From NCBI GenBank assembly GCA_936450465.1, contig OW388292.1:4111756-4175755 (forward strand): a stretch of DNA of 64,000 nt, given 5' to 3'. Below the pieces are notes generated by a model that searched no databases, was not told where the DNA came from, and saw nothing but the letters and a program-made list of their open reading frames with translations. This DNA is from Gibbula magus. Taxonomy: Eukaryota > Mollusca > Gastropoda > Trochida > Trochidae. Made by a program: the position numbers and the translations under genes. Shown here piece by piece: positions 11,701 to 24,474 of this stretch (position 1 is its first letter; every line of letters starts with the position of its first letter).

Positions 11701-13032
11701 GAGGACATATTCACTGCTGACTGGGCCGAGGGCGTTCTCTCCACCTAGCGTTAAGGGGAGTTTGTATAAGTCTCCCAGATTAAATAGTTTCTGACTGCCC
11801 TGTGTTGATGATATTTTATTGGTGAACGTATATACCAACAAAGAATCAGGAAGTGGTGGTATTGTTAACGTTACCATTAGTGGTAACCGACAGGGGCATA
11901 CAAGAACACGTGGTCGTGAATCGATCAATGATTCGGGGAACTTGTTCTGTGGCCAACAATCAGTATAAATATATTTTAGTATATTAGTATATTAGTAAAT
12001 GTGAGGGAAGCGGATATGCTATGAAAGTAATAACATTGACCAATTCTGGAGGGTTGATGTGTCATTTATATTCATTCATACTGACGTACGTCTATTATCA
12101 ACATTCAGATCTCACGAAATGTAAAGTGGGCACTGCCGTATTAACACAGGCGGAGTCACATGCAAACCAGGTGTACATATTGATAGATGTGCACCAAGCT
12201 TTGCGTGATTACCGGGACAGTTCACTTGATCTTGGATAATATTCACATGTGGCCATATCACGATGAATAATCTTTGAATATTAGCTATTTCTATAATAAC
12301 AGACAGGATCCAGCTTTCATACTCAAAAGATTTGAATACACATCATCGCATTGAATAAGAATTTTTAAATTAGTATCACCTGATCATTGAAACATTATAA
12401 GATTCACAGTGGCCATACTTGTGAAATACGTTTGATATATTGCAGTACCGGCATGTACAATGTTGATTTGTTTGGATTGTTTTATCGAAATACCACGCAT
12501 TTCTTTTTTAAACATCATTGTGATACATTAATGGTAGTTTCACTCAAACTCAACTCTTGATCGCAGTTCGATTTTGTTGTGATTTTAAACAATATATAAT
12601 ACAGGTTGCCAGTAATTTTTCAGCTTATGACTTCTGTTAAAACTATTAACAAATTCTTGAATATGAATATACATCACTCTATACGTACTTCAACTGCAAT
12701 ATTGTGAACTTAACAAATGATACATGTCAGTAATAACATGCGCAAACTCATATGCGCAAGTTGAATGTATCCAGTTTGGTAGTCATCACACCAACATGTT
12801 CTACAGTTTTCGATGTACGGATAGGCATGTTTAGGCCCACACTCCATATGTGACAACTTCATCACTTTTGAAGCTGTCCGGTTTGACGTTTTAATGATCG
12901 ATTATAGGTTAATGAAATCGATTTAGAATTATTTTATTACCTCAATAGAAAGCATAAATGGGTAGGCCTGCACAAGGCATACAAGTCTAGAATGGTCAAC
13001 AAAGTGTCAACAAGTGTGCTCTAGTGCCTCTA
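8796..13032. other. About 4.2 kb of AT-rich intergenic DNA
   Basis: This stretch holds a (TA)n microsatellite at about 9042-9062, scattered short open frames and no coding motif I can defend. A GTAAGTC donor-like string on the minus strand follows a short cysteine-containing open frame near 10852-11040. It has no recognisable partner exon. The 141-codon minus frame at 11503-11928 has no recognised domain. Confidence 0.5.
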
Positions 13033-13672
13033 AAGCCCTGTTTATACGGCGAACTTTGCACATATGCAATTTTGCATATGGTAGTAGTATACACACGTGA
13101 GTAAAAGCAAATTTGCTATGCGTTCATGTGTGTTTAATTTCTGCCTATGCAAATGGGCTTCCAACTATTTTAAAATATGAATAGAGAATTCCTAAAACAT
13201 ACCAATTAATAGTTATTAGATGTAAACTAAATAAATGACATTAATTTATATCTGTCAACATTGTTTTGACTATTTCGCCCTAATTATTTAATGAAAATCG
13301 GATAGTCAGATGGATTTCGAACGTCATCGCGTGCAAGAAGGAGATTTACCTATATATAGAATTCGAAAAACAATATTAAGAGTTTCTAAAGTTATCTAAT
13401 ATATTTTCTCAACCTGTGTGAAGTCACTGTGTCTGTATACGACGAACTTTTACTAGAAAAGTGAAAATACCATATTTATTCACGGTAGTAAAAATTTGCA
13501 CCTGCCCCTGACTGGGTGCAAATTTGCTTACGGTAGTGAAAGATTTGCTTTAAGTAAAATATACCTATGTGCAAATGCGTCCATACGGCGAAGTTTGCAC
13601 ATATGAGCAAATTTGCAAATGATTGTGTTATGCTTTACTCATATGCAAACGCTCGCCGTTTAAACAGGGCTT
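13033..13672. mobile_element. 640-bp inverted-repeat DNA element (MITE-like)
   Basis: The left end AAGCCCTGTTTATACGGCGA and the reverse complement of the right end (AAGCCCTGTTTAAACGGCGA) match at 19 of 20 bases. Similarity continues inward through TTTGCA/CATATG strings. There is no long open frame, so it would be non-autonomous. The interior has several TTTGCAxATATG and AAATTTGCA repeats in both orientations. No convincing target-site duplication was found, so the superfamily is open. Confidence 0.65.
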
Positions 13673-13907
13673 AAGACACAATACATAACGCTGACAGGTA
13701 TGGGATATCTTCACTTCAATAGTCAGTGTGTTTATTGTCTATTTAGACAGACCCGATATGCACACGGCTTACATCATCATGATGTTCTATAAGTGAACAG
13801 TTTGTGTTCATTTCTCTAACAAAGTCATTTGAGAAGTCTTTCAGGTTGAGAAACAAACTCACTCATTGGAATAAAGAGCAAAAAAATAATGTCCCCTAAA
13901 CTTTGTG
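13673..13907. other. Spacer between the inverted-repeat element and the 27-bp satellite
   Basis: Unique sequence with no feature seen. Confidence 0.4.
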
Positions 13908-16900
13908 TATATACAGGCTAGCTACATAACACTTCATATACAGGCTACCTACATAACACTTTATATACAGGCGACCTACATAACACTTTATATACAGGCT
14001 AGCTTCATAACACTTTATATACAGGCTACCTACATAACACTTTACATACAGGCTAGCTACATAACACTCTATATACAGGCTAGCTACATAACACTTTATA
14101 TACAGGCTAGCTACATAACACTTTATATACAGGCTAGCTACATAACACTTTATATACAGGCTAGCTACATAACACTTTATATGCAGGCTACCTACATAAC
14201 ACTTTATATACAGGCTACCTACATAACACTTTATATACAGGCGACCTACATAACACTTTATATACAGGCTAGCTTCATAACACTTTATATGCAGGCTACC
14301 TACATAACACTTTATATACAGGCTACCTACATAACACTTTATATACAGGCGACCTACATAACACTTTATATACAGGCTAGCTACATAACACTTTATATAC
14401 AGGCTAGCTACATAACACTTTATATACAGGCTAGCTACATAACACTTTATATACAGGCTGGCTACATAACACTTTATATACAGGCTAGCTACATAACACT
14501 TTATATGCAGGCTACCTACATAACACTTTATATACAGGCTACCTACATAACACTTTATATACAGGCGACCTACATAACACTTTATATACAGGCTAGCTTC
14601 ATAACACTTTATATACAGGCTACCTACATAACACTTTACATACAGGCTAGCTACATAACACTCTATATACAGGCTAGCTACATAACACTTTATATACAGG
14701 CTAGCTACATAACACTTTATATACAGGCTAGCTACATAACACTTTATATACAGGCTAGCTACATAACACTTTATATGCAGGCTACCTACATAACACTTTA
14801 TATACAGGCTACCTACATAACACTTTATATACAGGCGACCTACATAACACTTTATATACAGGCTAGCTTCATAACACTTTATATGCAGGCTACCTACATA
14901 ACACTTTACATACAGGTTACCTACATAACAGTTTATATACAGGCTAGCTACATAACACTTTATATACAGGCTAGCTACATAACACTTTATATACAGGCTA
15001 CCTACATAACACTTTATATACAGGCTACCTACATAACACTCTATATACAAACTGGCTACATAACACTTTATATACAGGCTACCTACATAACACTTTACAT
15101 ACAGGCTACCTATATAACACTTTACATACAGGCTACCTACATAACACTCTATATACAAACTGGCTACATAACACTTTATATACAGGCTAGCTACATAACA
15201 CTTTATATGCAGGCTACCTACATAACACTTTATATACAGGCTACCTACATAACACTTTATATACAGGCTACCTACATAACACTCTATATACAAACTGGCT
15301 ACATAACACTTTATATACAGGCTACCTACATAACACTTTATATACAGGCTACCTATATAACACTTTATATACAGGCTACCTACATAACACTTTATATACA
15401 GGCTACCTACATAACACTTTATATACAGGCTACCTACATAACACTCTATATACAAACTGGCTACATAACACTTTATATACAGGCTAGCTACATAACACTT
15501 TATATGCAGGCTACCTACATAACACTTTATATACAGGCTACCTACATAACACTTTATATACAGGCTACCTACATAACACTCTATATACAAACTGGCTACA
15601 TAACACTTTATATACAGGCTACCTATATAACACTTTATATACAGGCTACCTACATAACACTTTATATACAGGCTAGCTACATAACACTTTATATACAGGC
15701 TAGCTACATAACACTTTATATACAGGCTAGCTACATAACACTTTATATACAGGCTAGCTACATAACACTTTATATACAGGCTAGCTACATAACACTTTAT
15801 ATACAGGCTAGCTACATAACACTTTATATACAGGCTAGCTACATAACACTTTATATACAGGCTAGCTACATAACACTTTATATACAGGCTAGCTACATAA
15901 CACTTTATATATAAGCTAGCTACATAACAGTTTACATACAGGCTAGCTACATAACACTTTATATACAGGCTACCTACATAACACTTTATATACAGGCTAG
16001 CTACACAACACTTCATATACAGGCTGGCTACATAACACTTGATATACAGGCTGGCTACATAACACTTTATATACAGGCTAGCTACATAACAATTTATATA
16101 CAGGCTACCTACATAACACTTTATATACAGGCTAGCTACATAACACTTTATATACAGGCTAGCTACATAACACTTTATATACAGGCTAACTACATAACAC
16201 TTTACATACAGGCTACCTACAAAACACTTTATATACAGGCTAGCTACATAACACTTTATATACAGGCTACCTACATAACACTTTATATACAGGCTACCTA
16301 CATAACACTTTATATACAGGCTGGCTACATAACACTTTATATGCAGGCTACCTACATAACACTTTATATACAGGCTAGCTACATAACACTTTATATACAG
16401 GCTAGCTACATAACACTTTTTATACAGGCTAGCTACATAACACTTTATATACAGGCTAGCTACATAACACTTTATTTACAGGCTACCTACATAACACTTT
16501 ATATACAGGCTAGCTACATAACACTTTATATACAGGCTACCTACATAACACTTTATATACAGGCTAGCTACATAACACTTTATATACAAGCTAGCTACAT
16601 AACAGTTTACATACAGGCTAGCTACATAACACTTTATATACAGGCTACCTACATAACACTTTATATACAGGCTAGCTACATAACACATTATATACAGGCT
16701 AGCTACATAACACTTTATATACAGGCTAGCTACATAACACTTTATATACAGGCTAGCTACATAACACTTTATATACAGGCTAGCTACATAACACGTTATA
16801 TACAGGCTACCTACATAACACTTTATATACAGGCTAGCTACATAACACTTTATATACAGGCTAGCTACAAAACACTTTATATACAGGCTACCTACATAAC

Positions 16901-19900
16901 ACTTTACATACAGGCTGGCTACATAACACTTTATATACAGGCTAGCTACATAACACTTTATATACAGGCAAGCTACATAACACTTTATATACAGGCTACC
17001 TACATAACACTTAATATACAGGCTAGCTACATAACACTTTATATACAGGCTAGCAACATAACACTTTATATACAGGCTAGCTACATAACACTTTATATAC
17101 AAGCTAGCTACATAACCGTTTACATACAGGCTAGCTACATAACACTTTATATACAGGCTACCTACATAACACTTTATATACAGGCTAGCTACATAACACT
17201 TTATATACAGGCTACCTACATAACACTTTATATATAGGCTAGCTACATAACACTTTATATACAGGCTAGCTACATAACACTTTATATACAGGCTAGATAC
17301 ATAGCACTTTATATACAGGCTACCTACATAACACTTTATATACAGGCTACCTACATAACACTTTATATACAGGCTAGCTACATAACATTTTATATACAGG
17401 CTAGCTACATAACACTTTATATACAGGCTAGCTACATAACACTTTATATACAGGCGACCTACATAACACTTTATATACAGGCTACCTACATAACACTTTA
17501 TATACAGGCTAGCTACATAACACTTTATATACAGGCTACCTACATAACACGTTATATGCAGGCTAGCTACATAACACTTTATATACAGGCTAGCTACATA
17601 ACACTTTATATACAGGCTACCTACATAACACTTTATATACAGGCTACCTACATAACACTTTATATACAGGCTAGCTACATAACACTTTATATACAGGCTA
17701 GCTACATAACACTTTATATACAGGCTAGCTACATAACACTTTATATGCAGGCTAGCTACATAACACTTTATATACAGGCTAGCTACATAACACTTTATAT
17801 GCAGGCTAGCTACATAACACTTTATATGCAGGCTAGCTACATAACACTTTATATACAGGCTAGCTACATAACACTTTATATACAGGCTACCTACATAACA
17901 CTTTATATACAGGCTACCTACATAACACTTTATATACAGGCTAGCTACATAACACTTTATATACAGGCTAGCTACATAACACTTTTTATACAGGCTACCT
18001 ACATAACACTTTATATACAGGCTACCTACATAACACTTTATATACAGGCTACCTACATAACACTTTATATACAGGCTAGCTACATAACACTTTATATACA
18101 GGCTACCTACATAACACTTTTTATACAGGCTACCTACATAACACTTTATATACAGGCTACCTACATAACACTTTATATACAGGCTAGCTACATAACACTT
18201 TATATACAGGCTAGCTACATAACACTTTATATACAGGCTAGCTTCATAACACTTTATATACAGGCTAGCTACATAACACTTTATATACAGGCTAGCTACA
18301 TAACACTTTATATACAGGCTAGCTACATAACACTTTATATACAGGCTAGCTACATAACACTTTATATACAGGCTAGCTACATAACACTTTATATACAGGC
18401 TAGCTACATAACACTTTATATACAGGCTAGCTACATAACAGTTTACATACAGGCTAGCTACATAACACTTTATATACAGGCTACCTACATAACACTTTAT
18501 ATACAGGCTAGCTACATAACACTTTATATACAGGCTAGCTACATAACACTTTATATACAGGCTAGCTACATAACACTTTATATATAGGCTAGCTACATAA
18601 CACTTTATATACAGGCTAGCTACATAACACTTTATATACAGGCTAGATACATAACACTTTATATACAAGCTAGCTACACAACAGTTTACATACAGGCTAG
18701 CTACATAGCACTTTATATACAAGCTAGCTACATAACACTTTATATACAAGCTAGCTACATAACACTCTATATACAGGCTACCTACATAACACTTTATATA
18801 CAGGCTACCTACATAACACTTTATATACAGGCTAGCTTCATAACACTTTATATACAGGCTAGCTACATAACACTTTATATACAGGCTAGCTACATAACAC
18901 TGTATATACAAGCTAGCTACATAACAGTTTACGTACAGGCTAGCTACATAACACTTTATATGCAGGCTAGCTACATAACACTTTATATACAGGCTAGCTA
19001 CATAACACTTTATATACAGGCTAGCTACATAACACTTTTAATACAGGCTAGCTACATAACACTTTATATACAGGCTACCTACATAACACTTTATATACAG
19101 GCTAGCTTCATAACACTTTATATACAGGCTAGCTACATAACACTTTATATACAGGCTAGCTACATAACACTTTATATATAAGCTAGCTACATAACAGTTT
19201 ACATACAGGCTAGCTACATAACACTTTATATGCAGGCTAGCTACATAACACTTTATATACAGGCTACCTACATAACACTTTATATACAGGCTACCTACAT
19301 AACACTTTATATACAGGCTAGCTACATAACACTTTATATACAGGCTACCTACATAACACTTTACATACAGGCTGGCTACATAACACTTTATATACAGGCT
19401 ACCCACATAACACTTTATATACAGGCTACCTACATAACACTTTATATACAGGCTAGCTACATAACACTTTATATACAGGCTAGCTACATAACACTTTCTA
19501 TACAGGCTACCTACATAACACTTTATATACAGGCTACCTACATAACACTTTATATACAGGCTAGCTACATAACACTTTATATACAGGCTACCTACATAAC
19601 ACTTTATATACAGGCTAGCTACATAACACTTTATATACAGGCTAGCTACATAACAGTTTACATACAGGCTAGCTACATAACACTTTATATACAGGCTAGC
19701 TACATAACACTCTATATACAGGCTAGCTACATAACACTTTATATACAGGCTACCTACATAACACTTTATATACAGGCTACCTACATAACACTTTATATAC
19801 AGGCTAGCTACATAACAGTTTACATACAGGCTACCTACATAACACTTTATATACAGGCTAGCTACATAACACTTTATATACAAGCTAGCTACATAACACT

Positions 19901-20314
19901 TTATATACAGGCTACCTACATAACACTTTACATACAGGCTACCTACATAACACTTTATATACAGGCTAGCTTCATAACACTTTATATACAGGCTAGCTAC
20001 ATAACACTTTATATACAAGCTAGCTACATAACAGTTTACATACAGGCTAGCTACATAACACTTTATATGCAGGCTAGCTACATAACACTTTATATACAGG
20101 CTAGCTACATAACACTTTTAATACAGGCTAGCTACATAACAGTTTATATACAGGCTGGCTACATAACACTTTATATACAGGCTACCTACATAACACTTTA
20201 TATACAGGCGACCTACATAACACTTTATATACAGGCGACCTACATAACACTTTATATACAGGCTAGCTTCATAACACTTTAAATACAGGCTAGCTACATA
20301 ACACTTTATATACA
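13908..20314. repeat. 27-bp satellite, about 237 units, with higher-order structure
   Basis: The unit is TATACAGGCTAGCTACATAA followed by CACTTTA. The main variants are GGCTAGCTAC, GGCTACCTAC, GGCGACCTAC, GGCTAGCTTC and CAAACTGGCTAC. Phase is exact: the GCGACC variant at 13971 and the one at 20208 are 6,237 bases apart (231 x 27). Variant marks repeat at 594 bp (22 units) in the left part and 297 bp (11 units) around 15150-15600. The unit is divisible by three and nearly stop-free, which creates apparent proteins of 300-800 residues on both strands (a nine-residue repeat). These are not supported as genes: they start at non-ATG codons or mid-array, and a single C-to-T change turns ACAGG into an ATAGG stop. 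Confidence 0.96.
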
Positions 20315-20317
20315 TCA

Positions 20318-20528
20318 ATTAATATTTACCTGTTAATATTTACCTTTTAATATTTACCTGTTAACATTTACCTGTTAATATTAACCTGTTAACATTGACC
20401 TGTTCATATTTACCTGTTAATATTTATCTGTTAATATTTACTTGTTAATATTTACCTGTTAATATTTACCTGTTAATATTTACCTGTTAATATTTACTTG
20501 TTAATATTTACCTCTTAATATTTACCTG
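20318..20528. repeat. 14-bp minisatellite, about 15 copies
   Basis: The unit TTAATATTTACCTG lies directly against the right end of the 27-bp satellite. Variants include ACATTTACC, TTTACTTG and one TTCATATTT. Confidence 0.9.
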
Positions 20529-20770
20529 TTGTACCATCAACCATATTTGTACGAGATCGACGCTGGACCTGGCTGCCGCTCCTCAAAGCACATACAATTG
20601 ATGCTGGCACTACAAGCACTTGGAAGCTATGTTTTAAGAATTGGCTACAAGTGATTATAACTCTACGACAACTGTGTGGAACGGGACCCGGGATGGACAG
20701 TAGACTTGGGTGTGCCGGATGAGGGATCTGGGTTCCGATCCATAACAGCGAGCGCTTATAATCGCTCATT
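20529..20770. other. Unassigned higher-GC spacer
   Basis: No coding motif. It is distinctly less AT-rich than the arrays on its left. Confidence 0.35.
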
Positions 20771-20954
20771 GATTGCTCAATGTAGCGCTCAAGTAGCGCT
20801 CAAGTAGCGCTCAAGTAGCGCTCATTCTATCCTTAACGACACGGTGCAAAACCTTCGCTCGCTTTGATACGTAGCGCTACATTGAGCAATCGCGTTCAAG
20901 AGAGGTTTAAAAATAATCGCTAATTGAGCAATTACTTTGAAACCTCTCTTGAAC
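20771..20954. repeat. Two successive inverted repeats around AGCGCT tandem copies
   Basis: GATTGCTCAATGTAGCGCT (20771-20789) is the exact reverse complement of 20873-20891. Immediately after it, GTTCAAGAGAGGTTT (20894-20908) is the exact reverse complement of 20940-20954. Between the arms of the first pair lie three copies of TAGCGCTCAAG at about 11-bp spacing. It may be a remnant foldback element. No open frame is associated with it. Confidence 0.7.
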
Positions 20955-21200
20955 ACGGCCCCGAATTTACTAAAAGATGCGTCATCTGACAGCACCAGAT
21001 AGTTAAAAAAATACAAGTACAACTGAATTTTTCCCCATTTCAAATTCAAGCACGAAGTGTGTACCCCATCATGTCGCTTCTTAACCCAGGTGCCTAACAA
21101 TGCGGTAGTGTTGGACCATGTAGCGCGCATCTCTATTGCGAGACTTTGGTGTCACTACAGTGCCTTTGGTGTCATTGACTTCTGTTGATCCCGTTAAGCC
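20955..21200. other. Unassigned spacer
   Basis: Nothing identified. Confidence 0.3.
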
Positions 21201-21306
21201 GGTCATTGGTTGGACATGGGTGTTCATTACAGGATCTCAGAGACCAGTCGGGTGGTCATTGGTTGGACGTGGGTGTTCATTACAGGATCCCAGACACCAG
21301 TCGGGT
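21201..21306. repeat. 53-bp direct tandem duplication
   Basis: GGTCATTGGTTGGACATGGG and the bases after it (21201-21253) are repeated at 21254-21306 with four or five substitutions. Confidence 0.85.
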
Positions 21307-21975
21307 TGTTTTGACGTAGAAGGTGTGTTATTAAAATACTCGGTAGTCCCGAATGCCGGGCGGGTATCCAACTGGATCAGGATGTGGAGGGACAGACCAA
21401 TAGCCGGGTAGATACCCTCCAGTATATCTCACGAGCTGGAGTTGTAGGGAATTCTGTTTTAGAAACATCAATTTGGTTGAGAATGGCTCGTGCTTGTAAA
21501 GAAAGTGAAAAAAAAGGAAAGAGATCAGTTATCGGTTTAAGCTATTGTGCCGGGTATGTCGAACCAAGAAGTGCTTGGTAGTTACCAGTGGAACAATGCA
21601 CTAATTACGTAGTATAGATATTAGGAAAGCAGGTACACACAACACAAACAATCACCTTTTCGAATTAATATTCCTGGGACCATAGTCCTAATGAGCTTTC
21701 AATAGCTTTCAACTCACGATCAGTTGCAAACGGGATGTCGCATGCAAACTACATATATACATCTTGCAAAATATACATGAATGTATTTATGCATGAGAAC
21801 CGGAACTTTTCACTTTAATTGCGATAATATTCACATCGGGCCTTCTTACGATAAATAATGTACGAATATAAACTAATTCCCAAAATAGTATTGTCTTGAG
21901 TGCAAATATTATAATGTTAAATCCTTTAAATGTTAGCTCTTAGTGTTTTGACTTTTTTATTCGAGTTCGTGTTGT
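21307..21975. other. Unassigned intergenic DNA
   Basis: Short open frames only; no domain recognised. Confidence 0.35.
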
Positions 21976-21979
21976 CCTG

Positions 21980-22048
21980 TGAGTATATATGTATGTATGC
22001 ATGTATGTATGTATGTATGTATGTATGTGTGTGTGTGTGTGTCTGACT

Positions 22049-22079
<31 letters not shown>
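21980..22079. repeat. Compound microsatellite (TATG)n-(TG)n-C29
   Basis: ATGT tetramers (about 21985-22026) pass into GT dinucleotides (22027-22042). After GTCTGACTGT comes an unbroken run of 29 C at 22051-22079. The open frames with poly-Gly/His here are artefacts of the repeat. Confidence 0.93.
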
Positions 22080-22081
<2 letters not shown>

Positions 22082-22184
22082 TCCCCAACCCTCTTCCAAA
22101 CCCTCTCGACAACTTTCGTATGTTAATTTGATGGACCCCCAAAGCGAAAATGTCTGGATTATTGATAACACTTGAGACAAGCGA

Positions 22185-22262
22185 GATTTCCTGAATAACT
22201 TCTTTATTGTGAACACATGACGTTTCTGAGTATATTACTCCTTCACCAGGATGTAATAAGGG
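22185..22262 (-). ncRNA. Second decayed hammerhead-like motif, same dispersed family as 4536-4610
   Basis: On the minus strand CTGGTGAAGGAGTAATATAC leads to CTCAGAAACGTC, then AATAAAGAAGTTATTCAGGA. The hairpin GAGTA-ATA-TACTC forms stem II, and GAAACGTC follows. The core A6 position is G, so it is probably inactive. The similarity to 4536-4610 runs through the AAAGAAGTTxTTATxCAG block. Confidence 0.4.
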
Positions 22263-24474
22263 GGAGCATGTACTCAAATCGCTGTTTTTGTTCCTCATGG
22301 ACGCTGAAAAATAAGTTTTTCATTGGTTAAGAAGCAGAGTCACAGTATAAGGTTCGGGTCGGAAATCTGAAGAGTGACATCTGTGGGAAAAGAATGGGGT
22401 ATGTGAGCGTGCTCGCTATAACACTGAATTTGTATAACAACGTTTACTAAAGACTAGTTATCATCCAAAAACTGTGAACAGTAGTTATCGCTTGTGTGAG
22501 ATCAAGCTTTAATACCCATATGGTTGAACATAACCGAGTTAATAATAATGATATGGTTACATGTGCACATGACACGTTTGCATAGCAGCATTGTTTCACT
22601 GTGACTGCGTATTTTGTCGTCTGTGACGTCATAAAACTATAGGGGATTCTTAATATTGCCTCATGAATATTAATGAGGCATATGGAACCGCGTGCGCTAA
22701 ATCGAAAATATAAGGCCGCTTCCAAACCCGGAAGTACCATTCACATAGCATTGACGGCAGCTCTTCTAAATAACACTTACTTTTATTAAACATAATGATA
22801 AAATCACTAGGAAAACTTTCAAGATCGATGCATCTGTCGATTATCTTCAATTACCACCGCCCAGGATACTATTTTACATGCAAGGCGATGTTTCTAGAAT
22901 AATTTACGGAAGGATTTCTTCGTTGTGTTTACCGTCATTTTGAACTGTAAATCTGTCAAACTCGTTGTTGTTTCAGTGCTCTAATTTGAACAAATACGAA
23001 TGAAAATTTACACCCTACCCATGCATGCCAAGAAATCATTGTATTTAGTCACTGGGTGGGAAGAAACTGTCCAAATCTTAGCCATCATTCAGCTAAACGG
23101 TCAGCTCTTGTGACATGCCTACGAACTGCAAAGGGGTCATTCAGTGCAATTCACTGTAAAACGATTGATAAATTGATTCAAATTGTTCATTTGGATATAG
23201 TTTCAATTACGGTCCAATTAGTACAGGTTATTTTACCTTCTCTTGTTGAAGCAGTAAAGCAGATATTATAATTCAATCAAATATATATAATCTGTTCTAG
23301 TTTTAAAAAAAAATAATTTTAATACCGGGGTAAGTCATTTGTATGTCTGCAGTAGCAAAATAATTTTAAACAATTAACATAACGTTCTTATTTATATGTA
23401 AGAAACACATACACATCTTTAGCAATTAATCTATTATGGCTTTATTTAATTAATAGTTTGAGGAAAGTTACCAATGATTAGTCAGTAATCAATGATATCA
23501 ATGTGATGAGGATTCTAATTTGTGAGCACATGTAGATATGTGAATAAGCTTTGTAAATTAAACAGATGTGTAAAAAATTAGTTCATAAGAAAAGGATTTC
23601 TACCTTCAAATATAGTATATAGTTTATTTAAGAAGCTGACAACAGTACACAAAATCAATTAAATGAATGATGGCCCTTGATGGAACCCTTTACAAAACAG
23701 GAAATAAATAGTTGTAAAACAACAGTTGTAATTTATGATCTGTGTTAATAAATTAATGTTAGCGATTTTGGAATTAAAATAAACATTAACTAAAAGGAGT
23801 GAGACTAATTCAAAAGTAAGGAGATATGTAATTTTATATTCCTTTTACTTCAAAGTTGAAACATTTTTTTTTTTAATTTTGCATGCTTACTTTATATTAC
23901 ATGAATTTAATTTATTTACTAAATTCTATTCATTTCAAAATAAAGAAACAATCTCCCAGTGCTAATGTGATATTATACCCCATGTCACACATGGCATGAA
24001 GATTTGAATACCCCATGTAGTATGTACCCACCTACCTATTTGCAATCAGGGTCCCTTTTTTACTTTTATGATATGAATTATTCTAGAATAATAGGTCAGA
24101 ATAGAAAGCATTCAGTGGGATTGTGTATTTTTAAAAAGTGTTTAAATAATAAATAAATAAAATTAAAATAATGTACATTTGAATTAATTTAAATTTTATT
24201 TGTATTTAAAAAAGAGATATACATATATTTCTCAAACATGACCACCACCTCCTTGAGCACAATCTATCATTTATATGTTGTGTATTGAATATGCATATAC
24301 ATGTGCATTTCACATTATATTTCATCATTATCCAGGATGACATGTACTTGTTACTTTCAAACATTAACCTCAAATAAATTCAATTTAAATTTCTTTTTTG
24401 TTGGTTATTGTTGTTTGGTGATGACTATATCTAAGTATATGGTTAAATATTAGTAACTAGCAAATAATTATTTT
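22263..24474. other. About 2.2 kb of AT-rich intergenic DNA
   Basis: Apart from A/T homopolymers I see nothing. Short overlapping open frames at 22447-22850 (-) and 23056-23271 (+) have no motifs. Confidence 0.5.

Noticed and set aside
4991..20314. Common origin of the 54-bp and 27-bp satellites (54 = 2 x 27; both contain GCTxGCTAC)
   Set aside because: Similarity is limited to about nine bases, and the second half of the 54-bp unit does not match; probably coincidence.
13896..20318. Open frames of 300-811 codons on both strands of the 27-bp satellite
   Set aside because: They encode only the nine-residue translation of the repeat, start at non-ATG codons or within the array, and exist on both strands because the unit is divisible by three.
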